A stretch of DNA of 64,000 bases from Nonlabens sp. (GCF_018401815.1 NZ_JAGYKG010000004.1:186001-250000), one strand, 5' to 3'. Counted from the first letter of the stretch, positions 1-8,894 are shown. The notes: a model not told the origin generated them from the letters alone. A program made the numbers and translations.

Positions 1-42
1 ATTTCTAACGCTTCAAAACTTACCCAGATAAAATTTTATACT

Positions 43-897
43 ATGAAAAATATCTTATTACCTATTGATTTTTCTGATGTTTCTTTAAATGCAATGGAGT
101 ATGCTGTGCAGCTTTTTAGAGATGAGAATTGTGTTTTTTTTGTATTAAACACCTATGAGCCGGTAGCCTTGTATTCTGCAACAGCTTATGGAATGGATCC
201 AGCCTTGAATATGGATATAGGAGAACTATTTAAAGAGGCGTCCGAAAAAAAAGTACAAAAAGCAATAGACAAAGTCGCTTTAAAATTTCAAGACAGCAAG
301 CATGTTTTTCGTGGAATATCCTCTTTCAATATGTTGAGTCTAGAGGTAAAAGAACAGGTGGAATACCTTGATATTGACATTGTAATAATGGGGACCAAAG
401 GGGCTTCAGGGTTGAAAGAAGTCTTTATTGGTTCACAGACCTTGCATGTAATAAAGAATGCCAAAGTTCCGGTTATAGGAGTGCCAGCAGAATACGCTTA
501 CCAGCTTCCTAAAGATATTCTCTTTACAACAGATTTTAAAACGGATACCAATCAAAAGGGATTAGACCTTTTAGAGCAACTGTGTTCCAAATACAGTTCT
601 AGGTTAATTTTTTTAAATGTCTTAAAAGGAGCAAGTTTCACAGACCAACAAATTAAAAACCAACAAGCTTTAAAAGCCTTCTTTAAATCGGATACTTCTG
701 TCACACATATCGTTAAAGGAGTTGAAGTATTAGATGCAATGGAAGAGTTTCAATTAGAGCATAACATAGAGTTACTAGTGCTGGTGCACAACAGGCATAA
801 TTTTTTTGAAAATTTACTTTTCACTCCTACAGTGCAAAAAATAGTACATCACTCTAATGTGCCTTTCTTGATTCTTCCGCAGCAACTAACTCAATAA
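43..897 (+). CDS. Universal stress protein, tandem UspA domains (copy 1 of 4)
   Basis: This is a cytoplasmic tandem universal stress protein of 284 residues. Domain 1 (about 1-150) opens with MKNILLPIDFS and carries the full UspA nucleotide-binding signature G-x2-G-x9-G-S at residues 117-131 (GTKGASGLKEVFIGS). Domain 2 (about 155-284) keeps the fold, ending in strand VPFLILP, but lacks the glycine signature, so only the first half is expected to bind ATP. It heads a run of four similar genes on the same strand, and the next ATG lies two bases after this stop, so co-transcription is likely. The family is tied to starvation, redox and oxygen stress; the specific role here is inferred from the cluster, which also holds a nuclease, a beta-CASP RNase and a lactate dehydrogenase-type enzyme. 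Confidence 0.93.
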   Translation: MKNILLPIDFSDVSLNAMEYAVQLFRDENCVFFVLNTYEPVALYSATAYGMDPALNMDIGELFKEASEKKVQKAIDKVALKFQDSKHVFRGISSFNMLSLEVKEQVEYLDIDIVIMGTKGASGLKEVFIGSQTLHVIKNAKVPVIGVPAEYAYQLPKDILFTTDFKTDTNQKGLDLLEQLCSKYSSRLIFLNVLKGASFTDQQIKNQQALKAFFKSDTSVTHIVKGVEVLDAMEEFQLEHNIELLVLVHNRHNFFENLLFTPTVQKIVHHSNVPFLILPQQLTQ

Positions 898-899
898 TT

Positions 900-1745
900 A
901 TGTTACGAGTTCTCTTACCTACCGATTTTAGTTCACATTCTTATAATGCGATATCTTATATCCAACAGTTATTTTTAAGAGTTGCCGTAGAGGTTACTTT
1001 GTTTCATGCTTATGAGCCTACTGCACTGCAATTATTGGGAAATATCAGTCCACAGCGATTAGCTACTATTTATCAAGATTTAAAAGTGAAGTCTACTCAT
1101 AAATTAAACTCGCTTAAATCTCAAATTTTTCAAACAAATCAACCAGAATGGCATCAGTATGCAATAGAGGCTTATGAAGGGCATCTCAAGGAAGGAATAG
1201 CCTCTTTTGAAAAAGGAGCCTATGATTATATCGTTATGGGAAGTAAAGGTGCTACAGGACTTCAAGAAATATTTATAGGGAGTGTTACCTATAGTATAGT
1301 TGCTCTACAACAAGAAATCCCAATTCTTATTATTCCAGAAAAGGCAAGTTTTACAACTTTAAAAAAAATCGGATTAGAAATAGATGTTAGTAAAAGCTGT
1401 AGCAAAGCAGTGTTTGAGCCTTTAATAAAACTCTCAAAGATCGGTAAAGCTGCTGTACATCTCGTTCAAGTTTACAGCGATCCAGATTTGAGTACCCTGG
1501 AAGAAAAATACCTAACGCAGCTAAAAATTATATTAAAAGATATTCCGTGCAGTTTTCATGTGATTCCTAAGTTTTCATCTTTAGAGAATTGTATTTATGT
1601 ATTTGAAGAAGAGTTAGAAATTGATTTAATGGTTGTAATAGACTATCCATTAAATTTCTTTGATCGGTTGATGGGAAAATCCATCGTTAAAAACATCACT
1701 TTTCATACCAAGTTACCATTTTTAATACTGCCTACACCTAACTGA
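900..1745 (+). CDS. Universal stress protein, tandem UspA domains (copy 2 of 4)
   Basis: A 281-residue tandem universal stress protein. The N-terminal half begins MLRVLLPTDFS and contains the ATP-binding signature GSKGATGLQEIFIGS. The C-terminal half ends LPFLILPTP and has no such signature. The start is fixed by the family's opening strand and by tight coupling: the ATG falls two bases beyond the stop of copy 1, indicating translational coupling. The four copies are clearly diverged from one another, so this is an old expansion rather than a recent duplication or assembly artefact. Confidence 0.92.
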   Translation: MLRVLLPTDFSSHSYNAISYIQQLFLRVAVEVTLFHAYEPTALQLLGNISPQRLATIYQDLKVKSTHKLNSLKSQIFQTNQPEWHQYAIEAYEGHLKEGIASFEKGAYDYIVMGSKGATGLQEIFIGSVTYSIVALQQEIPILIIPEKASFTTLKKIGLEIDVSKSCSKAVFEPLIKLSKIGKAAVHLVQVYSDPDLSTLEEKYLTQLKIILKDIPCSFHVIPKFSSLENCIYVFEEELEIDLMVVIDYPLNFFDRLMGKSIVKNITFHTKLPFLILPTPN

Positions 1746-1804
1746 TGAGTATCACAGAACATGGAAAATAGCAGTGTAGCGCTTTAACTATTAAAACAAC
1801 CATT

Positions 1805-2653
1805 ATGGCATCTATAATTGTACCTACCGATTTCTCCGATAATGCATACAACGCTTTATTTTATGCAACTAGATTACTACCTAGTGAAGGTTGCAAAATT
1901 CTATTAGTGCACTCTTATGAAGAGCAACTATATGAAAGTTTAAGCAGATTGGACAACAGGATGAATGATGCTATTGCAAAAAAAGTAAGAGCTACTGTTT
2001 ATAATGAATTAGAGAAGATGAAACATAAAATAATAAGAGATAGTGAGGGTATAGCCTTAACAGTGGAATTTTTCTATGGAGCATTACCTTTGATAGATAT
2101 TATCAATGATTTAATTGATAATGTGGAGACAGACTTTTTGATAATGGGGACAACGGGAGCTACTGGCTTAAAAGAGGTATTTATGGGAAGTCAAGCAGTG
2201 AGAGTGGTTAAAAACATCACGCCTATTCCGGTATTTTTAATACCTGAAAAATCGGATTTTAAGGAACCTAAAAATGTTGTTTATGCTACTGATCTTAAAT
2301 ATAGTTATCAAGAAAACCAATTTGCTTTTTTAAAAAAAATAGTAAAAGAACACCAGGCAAATTTTCATTTGGTGCATGTTTACCATCAATCTAAGGAATC
2401 TTCAGATGTCGAGCTTCATTACATAAATCTTAAAAATAAATTGCAAGACCTAGCTTATATCCCTCACTGGATAGATAGTACTAAATCAATAGAAGAAACG
2501 CTTACTGAATTTTGTGAGCAGCACGATATACATTTATTGGTACTCACCTATCATAAGTATGGTTTTTTCAAGAGCATTCTCAAAACATCATTTGTAGAAA
2601 AAGCAAGTTTTCACTTGGAAGTACCTCTGCTGATACTGCCAGACAACATCTGA
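1805..2653 (+). CDS. Universal stress protein, tandem UspA domains (copy 3 of 4)
   Basis: A 282-residue tandem universal stress protein starting MASIIVPTDFS. The nucleotide-binding signature GTTGATGLKEVFMGS is intact in the first half. The second half ends VPLLILP and lacks it, as in its neighbours. It is separated from copy 2 by about 60 bases and from copy 4 by about 60, with no convincing terminator in either gap, so all four are probably in one transcript. Function beyond nucleotide-binding stress protein cannot be assigned. Confidence 0.92.
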   Translation: MASIIVPTDFSDNAYNALFYATRLLPSEGCKILLVHSYEEQLYESLSRLDNRMNDAIAKKVRATVYNELEKMKHKIIRDSEGIALTVEFFYGALPLIDIINDLIDNVETDFLIMGTTGATGLKEVFMGSQAVRVVKNITPIPVFLIPEKSDFKEPKNVVYATDLKYSYQENQFAFLKKIVKEHQANFHLVHVYHQSKESSDVELHYINLKNKLQDLAYIPHWIDSTKSIEETLTEFCEQHDIHLLVLTYHKYGFFKSILKTSFVEKASFHLEVPLLILPDNI

Positions 2654-2716
2654 TAAATGTCATAGTACGCTATTGGAGGACGTTTTAATTTTATGGCTCA
2701 ATGTAAAGGCTTAAAA

Positions 2717-3568
2717 ATGAAAAAGAAAATACTTATCCCAACCGACTTTTCAAAAAACGCTTGGAATGCCATCATTTACGCTGCAGCTCTTTTTAAAGAA
2801 AAGGAGTGTACGTTTTATTTATTAAATGCACATGGTTCCACTATATATAGTACCAGTGAAATGATGGTTTCAGAGCCCGGCACGCTTTCCTATGACAGTG
2901 CAAAGGCAAAGTCAGAAGAAGGATTGGCAAAAGTCTTAGAAATGCTTGATTTTAGAGATAAAAATCACAAGCACAATTACATCACCGTTTCTCAATTTAA
3001 CGACCCTTTAAGGGCGATATATTCTGTGGTAGAGAAACGAGATATAGAACTTGTTGTTATGGGAACAAAAGGTGCTAGTGATTATGAGAACAGACTTTTT
3101 GGTAGTAATACAGTCAGAGTCATGGAAGAATTGCGCAATTGTCCCATACTCGGTATTCCATTAGATGCTCATGTGGTACATTTAAAAGAGATTGTTTTTC
3201 CTACTAGTTTTAAAACGCATTACAAAAGAAGGGAGTTGCTATATCTGGTAGAGCTCGCACAAATTCAACATGCTAATATCTGCGTATTGCATATTGGTGA
3301 AGATCAAGAATTAGATGAAGAACAATTAGAAGATAGAAAACTTCTAGAAGAATGTTTAGAAGGAGCCTCGTTCACCTGGCATCACTTAGGTGGTTCTAAT
3401 GTAGCTAACGGGGTCCAGCGATTTATTGAAAGTCGCAACAGTGATATGGTTGCTTTTATCAATAGAAAGCACAGTTTTTTTTCCAATATATTTTCAAAAC
3501 CTATGGTAAAAGAATTAGGAATGTTTAGTAAAGTGCCTTTATTAGTGATGCACGATTTACGGAATTAG
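2717..3568 (+). CDS. Universal stress protein, tandem UspA domains (copy 4 of 4)
   Basis: The fourth tandem universal stress protein, about 283 residues. An in-frame ATG exists at 2693, but the family almost always begins with Met-Lys-Lys before the first strand. The ATG at 2717 gives MKKKILIPTDFS, so it is preferred. The ATP signature is present in a variant form (GTKGASDYENRLFGS), keeping G-x2-G-x9-G-S. The second half is degenerate, ending VPLLVMHD. It closes the Usp run; an iterated palindrome and the ATP-cone nuclease gene follow. Confidence 0.9.
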   Translation: MKKKILIPTDFSKNAWNAIIYAAALFKEKECTFYLLNAHGSTIYSTSEMMVSEPGTLSYDSAKAKSEEGLAKVLEMLDFRDKNHKHNYITVSQFNDPLRAIYSVVEKRDIELVVMGTKGASDYENRLFGSNTVRVMEELRNCPILGIPLDAHVVHLKEIVFPTSFKTHYKRRELLYLVELAQIQHANICVLHIGEDQELDEEQLEDRKLLEECLEGASFTWHHLGGSNVANGVQRFIESRNSDMVAFINRKHSFFSNIFSKPMVKELGMFSKVPLLVMHDLRN

Positions 3569-3658
3569 TTAAAAAGCTATTAGGTTATGGAGTTGCACCG
3601 CTATGGATGGAACTACCCGTCAAAATAGAATGTGCCGTATTTTTCTGCTGGGTATAAG

Positions 3659-3672
3659 GCTTTCGCGAAAGC
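3659..3672. repeat. Iterated palindrome GCTTTCGCGAAAGC, copy 1
   Basis: Perfect 14-bp palindrome lying between the fourth Usp gene and the ATP-cone nuclease gene. It has no T-run after it, so it is not an ordinary terminator. First of 14 identical copies in the window. Confidence 0.95.
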
Positions 3673-3707
3673 GAAACACAACATAGCAACCACTTTAATT
3701 CTCACTA

Positions 3708-4646
3708 TTGTCTAAGTCTAAAATTATTATAAAAAAATCATCTGGAGAAAAAGAAGCTTTTTCTCTAGATAAATTGAGGCGCTCCTTAGGATACAGTGGA
3801 GCAAATGAAAAGGAAATACAGCACATCCTTGATGTCCTAGGAGAGGACTTGTACCAAGGAATTTCTAGCAATGAAATTCACAATAAGGCCTATGAATTAC
3901 TCAAAAAGAAGCAATCGGTTTTTGCTTCTAAATACAAACTTAAAAAGGCCATTTATGAGTTGGGTCCTACAGGTTTTCCATTTGAAACATTCATAGGTCA
4001 AGTATTCAATTATTCTGGATATAAGACGCAAATAGGGGAGCTGTTGCAAGGTAAATGTGTGAAGCATGAAGTGGATGTAGTAGCCACTTTAGGAACTGTA
4101 AAATTATATATAGAATGTAAATTTCACGGGGAAGAGGGGCGCAATTGCGATGTAAAAATACCCTTATACATTCATTCTAGGTATCGGGATATTGTCGAGA
4201 ACCAAGGCAAAAGTGATCAAGTAACCACCCAAGGTTGGGTGGTTACTAATACTCGTTTCACTACAGACGCTGTCACTTATGGAAACTGCGTAGGCTTAAA
4301 ACTTTTGAGTTGGGATTACCCTAAAGAAAACGGACTTAAAGAACGTATTGATCTATTAGGTCTTTATCCCATTACAGTGTCCACACTGCTTTCTAGTCGA
4401 GAAAAAAACTTCTTATTGAGCAAAGATATAGTCTTGTGTCAACAATTGCTCAATGACCCGTCTTACTTGGACCATTTAAAAATTGCAGCTACGAGAAAGG
4501 CAAAAATACTTCATGAAATAAAACTACTTTGTAATGCACCCACCAACAGAAAAGCATCGTCTAAAAATTCACTTTTTAGGTGGAGCAAAGACGGTTACCG
4601 GCTCCAAATTCCTTATAGAAACCCCAGAGATTCATATTTTAATTGA
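3708..4646 (+). CDS. ATP-cone domain plus Mrr-like restriction endonuclease-fold protein
   Basis: A 312-residue two-domain protein. Residues about 4-88 form an ATP-cone, a nucleotide-sensing module typical of ribonucleotide reductases and NrdR. Residues about 95-200 are an Mrr/PD-(D/E)xK nuclease fold with the likely catalytic set D123 (HEVDVVA), E136 and K138 (YIECKF). This fusion in Bacteroidota is commonly found beside stress genes; its substrate is not established. The start is TTG (MSKSKIIIKK); no better in-frame ATG exists near it. The last 37 or so residues beyond LLCN look out of place and overlap the next gene by 113 bases in another frame, suggesting that an original stop codon near 4535 was lost. 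The nuclease domain itself is intact. Confidence 0.85.
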   Translation: MSKSKIIIKKSSGEKEAFSLDKLRRSLGYSGANEKEIQHILDVLGEDLYQGISSNEIHNKAYELLKKKQSVFASKYKLKKAIYELGPTGFPFETFIGQVFNYSGYKTQIGELLQGKCVKHEVDVVATLGTVKLYIECKFHGEEGRNCDVKIPLYIHSRYRDIVENQGKSDQVTTQGWVVTNTRFTTDAVTYGNCVGLKLLSWDYPKENGLKERIDLLGLYPITVSTLLSSREKNFLLSKDIVLCQQLLNDPSYLDHLKIAATRKAKILHEIKLLCNAPTNRKASSKNSLFRWSKDGYRLQIPYRNPRDSYFN

Positions 4647-5928
4647 TTGCGGTATGTTTCAAGGCCTTAAAGAACTCAGAGAGCGCAATTGGGTAGATTT
4701 ACCCGTTGATGTTTCGGCTATAGCTATGGTGCTGGTTACTCATGGTCATCTGGACCATACGGGCTATTTGCCTAGATTGGTTCAACAAGGATTTAAAGGT
4801 ACCATCATGGGTACAGCTCCTACTTTGGAAATTACTCGTATCATACTGGAGGATAGCGCGCGAATTCATGAAGAGGATGCTGAGCGCGCTAACGAAGAAC
4901 ACTTTACAAAACACCATCCTGCAAAACCCTTTTACAATCAAAAAGAAGCTGCTGCCACGCTGAGATTTTTTAAACCTATAGAAGAGGGAAGTTGGATCAG
5001 ATTAAGCCAGCATGTAAAGTGCAGGTTTCAACCCGTAGGTCATATTATAGGCGCGACCTTTATTGAACTAGAAATGTATGGGAAACGATTTGTTTTTTCA
5101 GGAGATGTAGGAAGGCCCATAGATTATTTATTAGCACCTCCAGAACGACCATTGCGAGCAGACTATCTATTTTTAGAAAGCACCTATGGTGATAGGCTTC
5201 ACGAAGAGGACCCACCAGAGGATAAAATTATAGCGCTAGTGAACAAGGTTATAGAGAGTAGAGGCACGCTTATTATCCCCTCTTTTGCAGTGGAACGTTT
5301 ACAAACTCTGATGTATATTCTTTGGAAATTGTATCAAAAGAATAGAATTCCTAATATTCCAATATATGTGGATAGTCCTATGGGGAATAATGTGCTCGCT
5401 GTTTTTGAACAATTCCCAAAATGGCATAAACTGTCTTTGCAAGAATATGAAGCAATGTGTGATCACATCAATATAGTGACATCATATAAAGAGACTTGGG
5501 AAGTTATAGATAAACAAGGGCCTAAGATTGTAATCGCCGGTAGTGGTATGGTCACTGGTGGGCGGGTGCTTACTTATTTAAAACAGATGATTGACATGGA
5601 AAGCACACAACTACTACTCGTAGGTTATCAAGCTGAAGGAACTCGAGGTCGACACTTACAAGAAGGCGTTCACGAGGTGAAACTATATGGCAAGTATGTT
5701 CCTGTAAAGGCTCAAGTGCATCAATTAATGAGTTTATCAGCACATGCAGACCAACGAGAATTACTAGACTGGCTGGGCTATTTAGATACAGCACCTCATA
5801 TGACCTATCTCGTACATGGTGAAGCTGCTGCTGCTGATGCTTTACGCGTAAAACTACAAACAGAAAAAAAGTGGCGCATACATATTCCAGAACTTAACGA
5901 AGTAGTGAGTGTGGAGCTTTCAACTTAA
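4534..5928 (+). CDS. MBL-fold beta-CASP ribonuclease
   Basis: A 464-residue metallo-beta-lactamase fold RNase of the beta-CASP/RMMBL type, acting on RNA in the cytoplasm. The zinc motif HxHxDH is seen at residues 70-75 (HGHLDH). Later motifs include FSGDVGRP and the beta-CASP segment with IVIAGSGMVTGGR. The C-terminal RMMBL region contains LSAHADQRE and LVHGE. The start gives MHPPTEKHRLKIHFLGGAKT, where IHFLGG matches the family's first strand. The gene begins inside the end of the upstream ATP-cone gene (113-base overlap), so expression is probably coupled. Together with the nuclease and Usp genes it suggests RNA turnover during stress; that is an inference from context. Confidence 0.93.
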   Translation: MHPPTEKHRLKIHFLGGAKTVTGSKFLIETPEIHILIDCGMFQGLKELRERNWVDLPVDVSAIAMVLVTHGHLDHTGYLPRLVQQGFKGTIMGTAPTLEITRIILEDSARIHEEDAERANEEHFTKHHPAKPFYNQKEAAATLRFFKPIEEGSWIRLSQHVKCRFQPVGHIIGATFIELEMYGKRFVFSGDVGRPIDYLLAPPERPLRADYLFLESTYGDRLHEEDPPEDKIIALVNKVIESRGTLIIPSFAVERLQTLMYILWKLYQKNRIPNIPIYVDSPMGNNVLAVFEQFPKWHKLSLQEYEAMCDHINIVTSYKETWEVIDKQGPKIVIAGSGMVTGGRVLTYLKQMIDMESTQLLLVGYQAEGTRGRHLQEGVHEVKLYGKYVPVKAQVHQLMSLSAHADQRELLDWLGYLDTAPHMTYLVHGEAAAADALRVKLQTEKKWRIHIPELNEVVSVELST

Positions 5929-6310
5929 TAGGTGATTTATATATTTTTAAAATACTTTAATCAAGTACTGACTTATATCATTTTTTCGGAAAGATTCACA
6001 AGTTATTTTTACAACATATAAAAAGATCCATTGAAGCTATCAGTTCAATACGTATTGAAATTAGCAATAAAGTTCTTTTTGTAGGAGATACGTCACCACT
6101 CTTATAGATTTTTTGAGTGATACATCATCTAAGACTACCATACCACGATCCAATTAATTGGATGTGTTAGGAGACAGTTCCTATTTTTAAGGGGAGTGGG
6201 AACTTGTCTCCTTTTTTTTACACGCTCTAAAATCATAGAACGAGCAACCAATTGTGAATTCAACTATAGTTAAGTAAACTCATTATATTTTTCACGATAA
6301 ACTTTTTGCA
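5929..6310. other. Intergenic region with palindrome and strong terminator
   Basis: No coding sequence is supported here. The stretch holds a 16-bp perfect palindrome ATCCAATTAATTGGAT at 6148-6163 and, seven bases later, a strong terminator hairpin (6170-6219). The terminator is about 240 bases past the RNase stop codon. It either ends a long 3' untranslated region or terminates an unrecognised small transcript starting near 5950-6100. No clear TAnnTTTG promoter box was found to choose between these. Confidence 0.5.
6170..6219 (+). terminator. Rho-independent terminator
   Basis: The left arm GGAGACAGTTCC pairs with GGAACTTGTCTCC (one bulged T) and is followed by a run of eight T. Orientation is plus strand. 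Confidence 0.85.
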
Positions 6311-6961
6311 ATGAACAATGGATTCGTATATGCTTTTTTAATTTTTGGTTGTGGATTATTTAATTGCTCGGATTCAGAGCTAGTAGAAAACTGGAAAAAT
6401 CCAGAAATAGATGCATTTCAAGCACAAAAGGTACTAGTGCTTTCTATATCTAATGATAAAAAGAACAGCAGTGATTTTGAAAAAAGACTGGTAACTGATC
6501 TTAGAACTAAAGGAGTGAATGCATTTAACAGCGATGATTTTTTTAAGAATCATAATAAAAACAAAGCCTTCACAGAAGAAGAATTGGAAGATCTTGAGGC
6601 CCTTTTGCTTTCCCAAGGTTATGATGCTGTGCTGGTTTCTAAAGTAATAGGTGCTGAGGATAAGATAACTCTAGTACAAAGCTACCGCAATTTAAATAAG
6701 ACGTTTGACAATTTTGGAAGTGACTATTATTCGAACCAGGACTTGGATAATATAGAGGATCAAATAGAGAACTATGTGGTTTATCATGCGCAAAGTGTCC
6801 TCTACTGTATCTGTCCAGAGAATAAGCGGCAAGTCATATGGCGAGCATCTATAGATGTAACTAAATTAGATTCTGACAAAAAAGCCATTAAAGAATATAT
6901 AAAAATGCTCTTGTGGACTCTCGAAGAACAAGATCTGTTAATCAGCAGCTCTAAATTTTAA
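6311..6961 (+). CDS. Putative lipoprotein, unknown function
   Basis: A 216-residue protein not assigned to a named family. The N-terminus is a short hydrophobic segment ending in a cysteine (LIFGC at about residues 10-14), compatible with a lipoprotein signal. A second cysteine follows at about 19. The mature part opens with SELVENWKNPEIDAF and has an alternating beta/alpha look (KVLVLSISND, YDAVLVSKV), as in lipoproteins that form a small periplasmic alpha/beta domain. Its stop lies two bases before the dehydrogenase start, so the two genes form an operon downstream of the strong terminator at 6170-6219. Function unknown. Confidence 0.7.
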   Translation: MNNGFVYAFLIFGCGLFNCSDSELVENWKNPEIDAFQAQKVLVLSISNDKKNSSDFEKRLVTDLRTKGVNAFNSDDFFKNHNKNKAFTEEELEDLEALLLSQGYDAVLVSKVIGAEDKITLVQSYRNLNKTFDNFGSDYYSNQDLDNIEDQIENYVVYHAQSVLYCICPENKRQVIWRASIDVTKLDSDKKAIKEYIKMLLWTLEEQDLLISSSKF

Positions 6962-6963
6962 TT

Positions 6964-7995
6964 ATGAAAACACTACTATACTCTTCAAAAGATTTTGAAA
7001 TTCCTTTTTTAGAAGAAGCAAATAAGGACCTACACTCTTTTAAATACATCACGGATAGGCTAACGACAAAGACCGCCAAGATGGCCTTAGGATTTGAAGC
7101 GATTTCTATTTTCTCTGCAGACGATGCCAGTGGGATTGTGCTGGAAAAGCTCAAGGATTTCGGCGTAAAATACATTACGTTACGCTCTGCCGGATATGAT
7201 AATGTCAATCTTAAAGTAGCAAGACGATTGGATTTTAAAGTAGCACATTCTCCTGGATATTCTCCCTATGCCGTTGCAGAGCACGCAATAATGCTTTTGT
7301 TGGCGTTAAATAGGAAGGTGGTTCTTGCACGAAAACAAACACAAGACTACAACTTTACCCTTGATCATCTTATTGGATTTGATCTGAAAGATAAAACAGT
7401 AGGGGTTGTAGGAACAGGGAAAATAGGAAGTGTTATCGTTCAACTATTGAACGGATTTGGTTGTCAGCTTATGGCTGTAGACCCTTTTGAAAACGAAGAG
7501 CTTAAAAAAAGATTTCAGCTTTCCTATAGTTCCTTGGAGCAGTTACTTCAAAAATGCCAAGTCATCATCTTAAGTGTTCCATTAACTCCACAAACGCATC
7601 ATCTTATCGATAAATCAAAGCTGCTTTTGATGCAAAAGGGAACGTTATTGATCAATGTAGCAAGAGGTGCAATTATACATACCAAAGATGTTTTGGAACA
7701 TGTAAGTAAAAATCTCTTAGGAGGTTACGCAACCGACGTGTATGAAAAAGAAAGCGATGTGTTTTTTTATGATAGGTCAAATAATCACCCTCATGATGAT
7801 GACCTGGATAAAATGCTTAAAGACGATCGCATCTTACTTACTCCTCATCAAGGCTTTGCCACAAAAGAAGCACTAGCAAATATTGCGCAGACCACCGTAG
7901 AAAACCTAAGTAATTGGCAACAAGGAAGTATTCCTAAAAACACGTTGTTGCCAGCAGGTAAAAACCATGTTGATGACCATTACAACCTTTTTTAA
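6964..7995 (+). CDS. D-lactate dehydrogenase-type 2-hydroxyacid dehydrogenase
   Basis: A 343-residue NAD-dependent D-2-hydroxyacid dehydrogenase, closest in layout to fermentative D-lactate dehydrogenase (pyruvate + NADH to D-lactate). The NAD-binding Rossmann motif VGTGKIGS is near residue 156. The catalytic arginine is in NVARGAI, the glutamate in DVYEKES, and the histidine in LLTPHQGF, all present and in order. Length is typical. It is coupled to the upstream lipoprotein gene (two-base gap). Next to four Usp genes it fits a low-oxygen energy response, but lactate as the actual substrate is inferred. Confidence 0.88.
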   Translation: MKTLLYSSKDFEIPFLEEANKDLHSFKYITDRLTTKTAKMALGFEAISIFSADDASGIVLEKLKDFGVKYITLRSAGYDNVNLKVARRLDFKVAHSPGYSPYAVAEHAIMLLLALNRKVVLARKQTQDYNFTLDHLIGFDLKDKTVGVVGTGKIGSVIVQLLNGFGCQLMAVDPFENEELKKRFQLSYSSLEQLLQKCQVIILSVPLTPQTHHLIDKSKLLLMQKGTLLINVARGAIIHTKDVLEHVSKNLLGGYATDVYEKESDVFFYDRSNNHPHDDDLDKMLKDDRILLTPHQGFATKEALANIAQTTVENLSNWQQGSIPKNTLLPAGKNHVDDHYNLF

Positions 7996-8065
7996 AAGTG
8001 GCTTTAACCTAATCACCTGCTATAAGGCTGTGATGTGATTTTATCGAAGTTGAAGATGTTACTCC

Positions 8066-8079
8066 GCTTTCGCGAAAGC
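8066..8079. repeat. Iterated palindrome GCTTTCGCGAAAGC, copy 2
   Basis: Perfect copy between the dehydrogenase gene and the convergent response regulator gene, just before a terminator hairpin. It is the last perfect copy before the decayed island. Confidence 0.95.
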
Positions 8080-8088
8080 AAGTCTTAT

Positions 8089-8125
8089 AAAAACACAAAA
8101 GCACACACCCTAACAGTGTGTGCTT
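8089..8125 (-). terminator. Hairpin terminator between convergent genes
   Basis: Perfect 10-bp stem AAGCACACAC/GTGTGTGCTT (8099-8108 with 8116-8125) around a 7-base loop. On the minus strand it is followed by a T-rich tract (complement of AAACACAAAA), so it suits the response regulator transcript. It may also stop the plus-strand dehydrogenase transcript. Confidence 0.7.
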
Positions 8126-8128
8126 AGT

Positions 8129-8138
8129 CCCCCCCCCC
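8129..8138. repeat. Homopolymeric C10 tract
   Basis: Ten consecutive C bases directly after the hairpin, in an AT-rich intergenic region. Such tracts are prone to slippage and to sequencing length errors. Confidence 0.9.
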
Positions 8139-8226
8139 AGGGATATAAATAACCTTTTGTTATTTACAATTACAAACTTAAGAGGTTATTGGATAGAAAA
8201 CTTACGGGTTCCCTCAATTGAGTAAA

Positions 8227-8892
8227 TTAAATAAGTCCAAGATCTTTTACAATGCCGATGAGATGTGCAGTGTTATGAGCATTAAATTTAATAAATAGCT
8301 TGCTCTGTTTTTTTTCTATAGAGCTCAAACTGTTAGGTGAAATACCGGCATTTTTAAAAAATTCACTGATCCTTTCTTTGGAATTACCTAACGCCAAATA
8401 ATTTAAGAGTTTTATGTCGTAATCATCTATTTCTATATTATTTCGATCATGTAGGGCCTGTTCTATTTGAGGAGATAAAAATAAGCGGTTGTCGTGAACA
8501 GAAAGAATGGCCTTTGATAAATCAACTAATCCATTTCTGCCTTTACAAACGTAAGCACTAATTTTAAGCTGGTTAATCAGTTGTCGGACTTTCTGTAATC
8601 GGTCTTCTACAGAGTAAACGATGATTTTAAGATGGGGCATTTCTTTTTTTAATTGTTCAATAATAGCTTCTCCTGAAGCAAATCTTTGAGCTCGATGATC
8701 TATTTTAAAATTGAGATCTGTGATGAATAGATCAAAAGGATCATTATTCTTTAGAGCACTTTTTAGTTGTAAATAGGCATCATCACAGTAGTGCACTTCT
8801 TGCGTATTTGAAATGCCTAATTGCTCTAATACTTTAAGCACGCCTTGATTGACACTACCAAAGTCATCCGATATCAATATTTTTTGGAACAT
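8227..8892 (-). CDS. Response regulator, REC domain plus LuxR-like helix-turn-helix
   Basis: A 221-residue two-component response regulator. The REC domain (about 1-125) has acidic residues D9/D10, the phospho-acceptor D59 in FITDLNF, and the lysine in YVCKGRNG. The C-terminal region (about 150-221) resembles a divergent NarL/LuxR helix-turn-helix (LNYLALGNSKERISEFFKNA). No histidine kinase gene is intact next to it. An open frame immediately upstream ends in a segment resembling the closing strand of a kinase ATPase domain, so its partner may have been lost when the adjacent island formed. Target genes unknown. Confidence 0.83.
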   Translation of the reverse strand: MFQKILISDDFGSVNQGVLKVLEQLGISNTQEVHYCDDAYLQLKSALKNNDPFDLFITDLNFKIDHRAQRFASGEAIIEQLKKEMPHLKIIVYSVEDRLQKVRQLINQLKISAYVCKGRNGLVDLSKAILSVHDNRLFLSPQIEQALHDRNNIEIDDYDIKLLNYLALGNSKERISEFFKNAGISPNSLSSIEKKQSKLFIKFNAHNTAHLIGIVKDLGLI

Positions 8893-8894
8893 TC

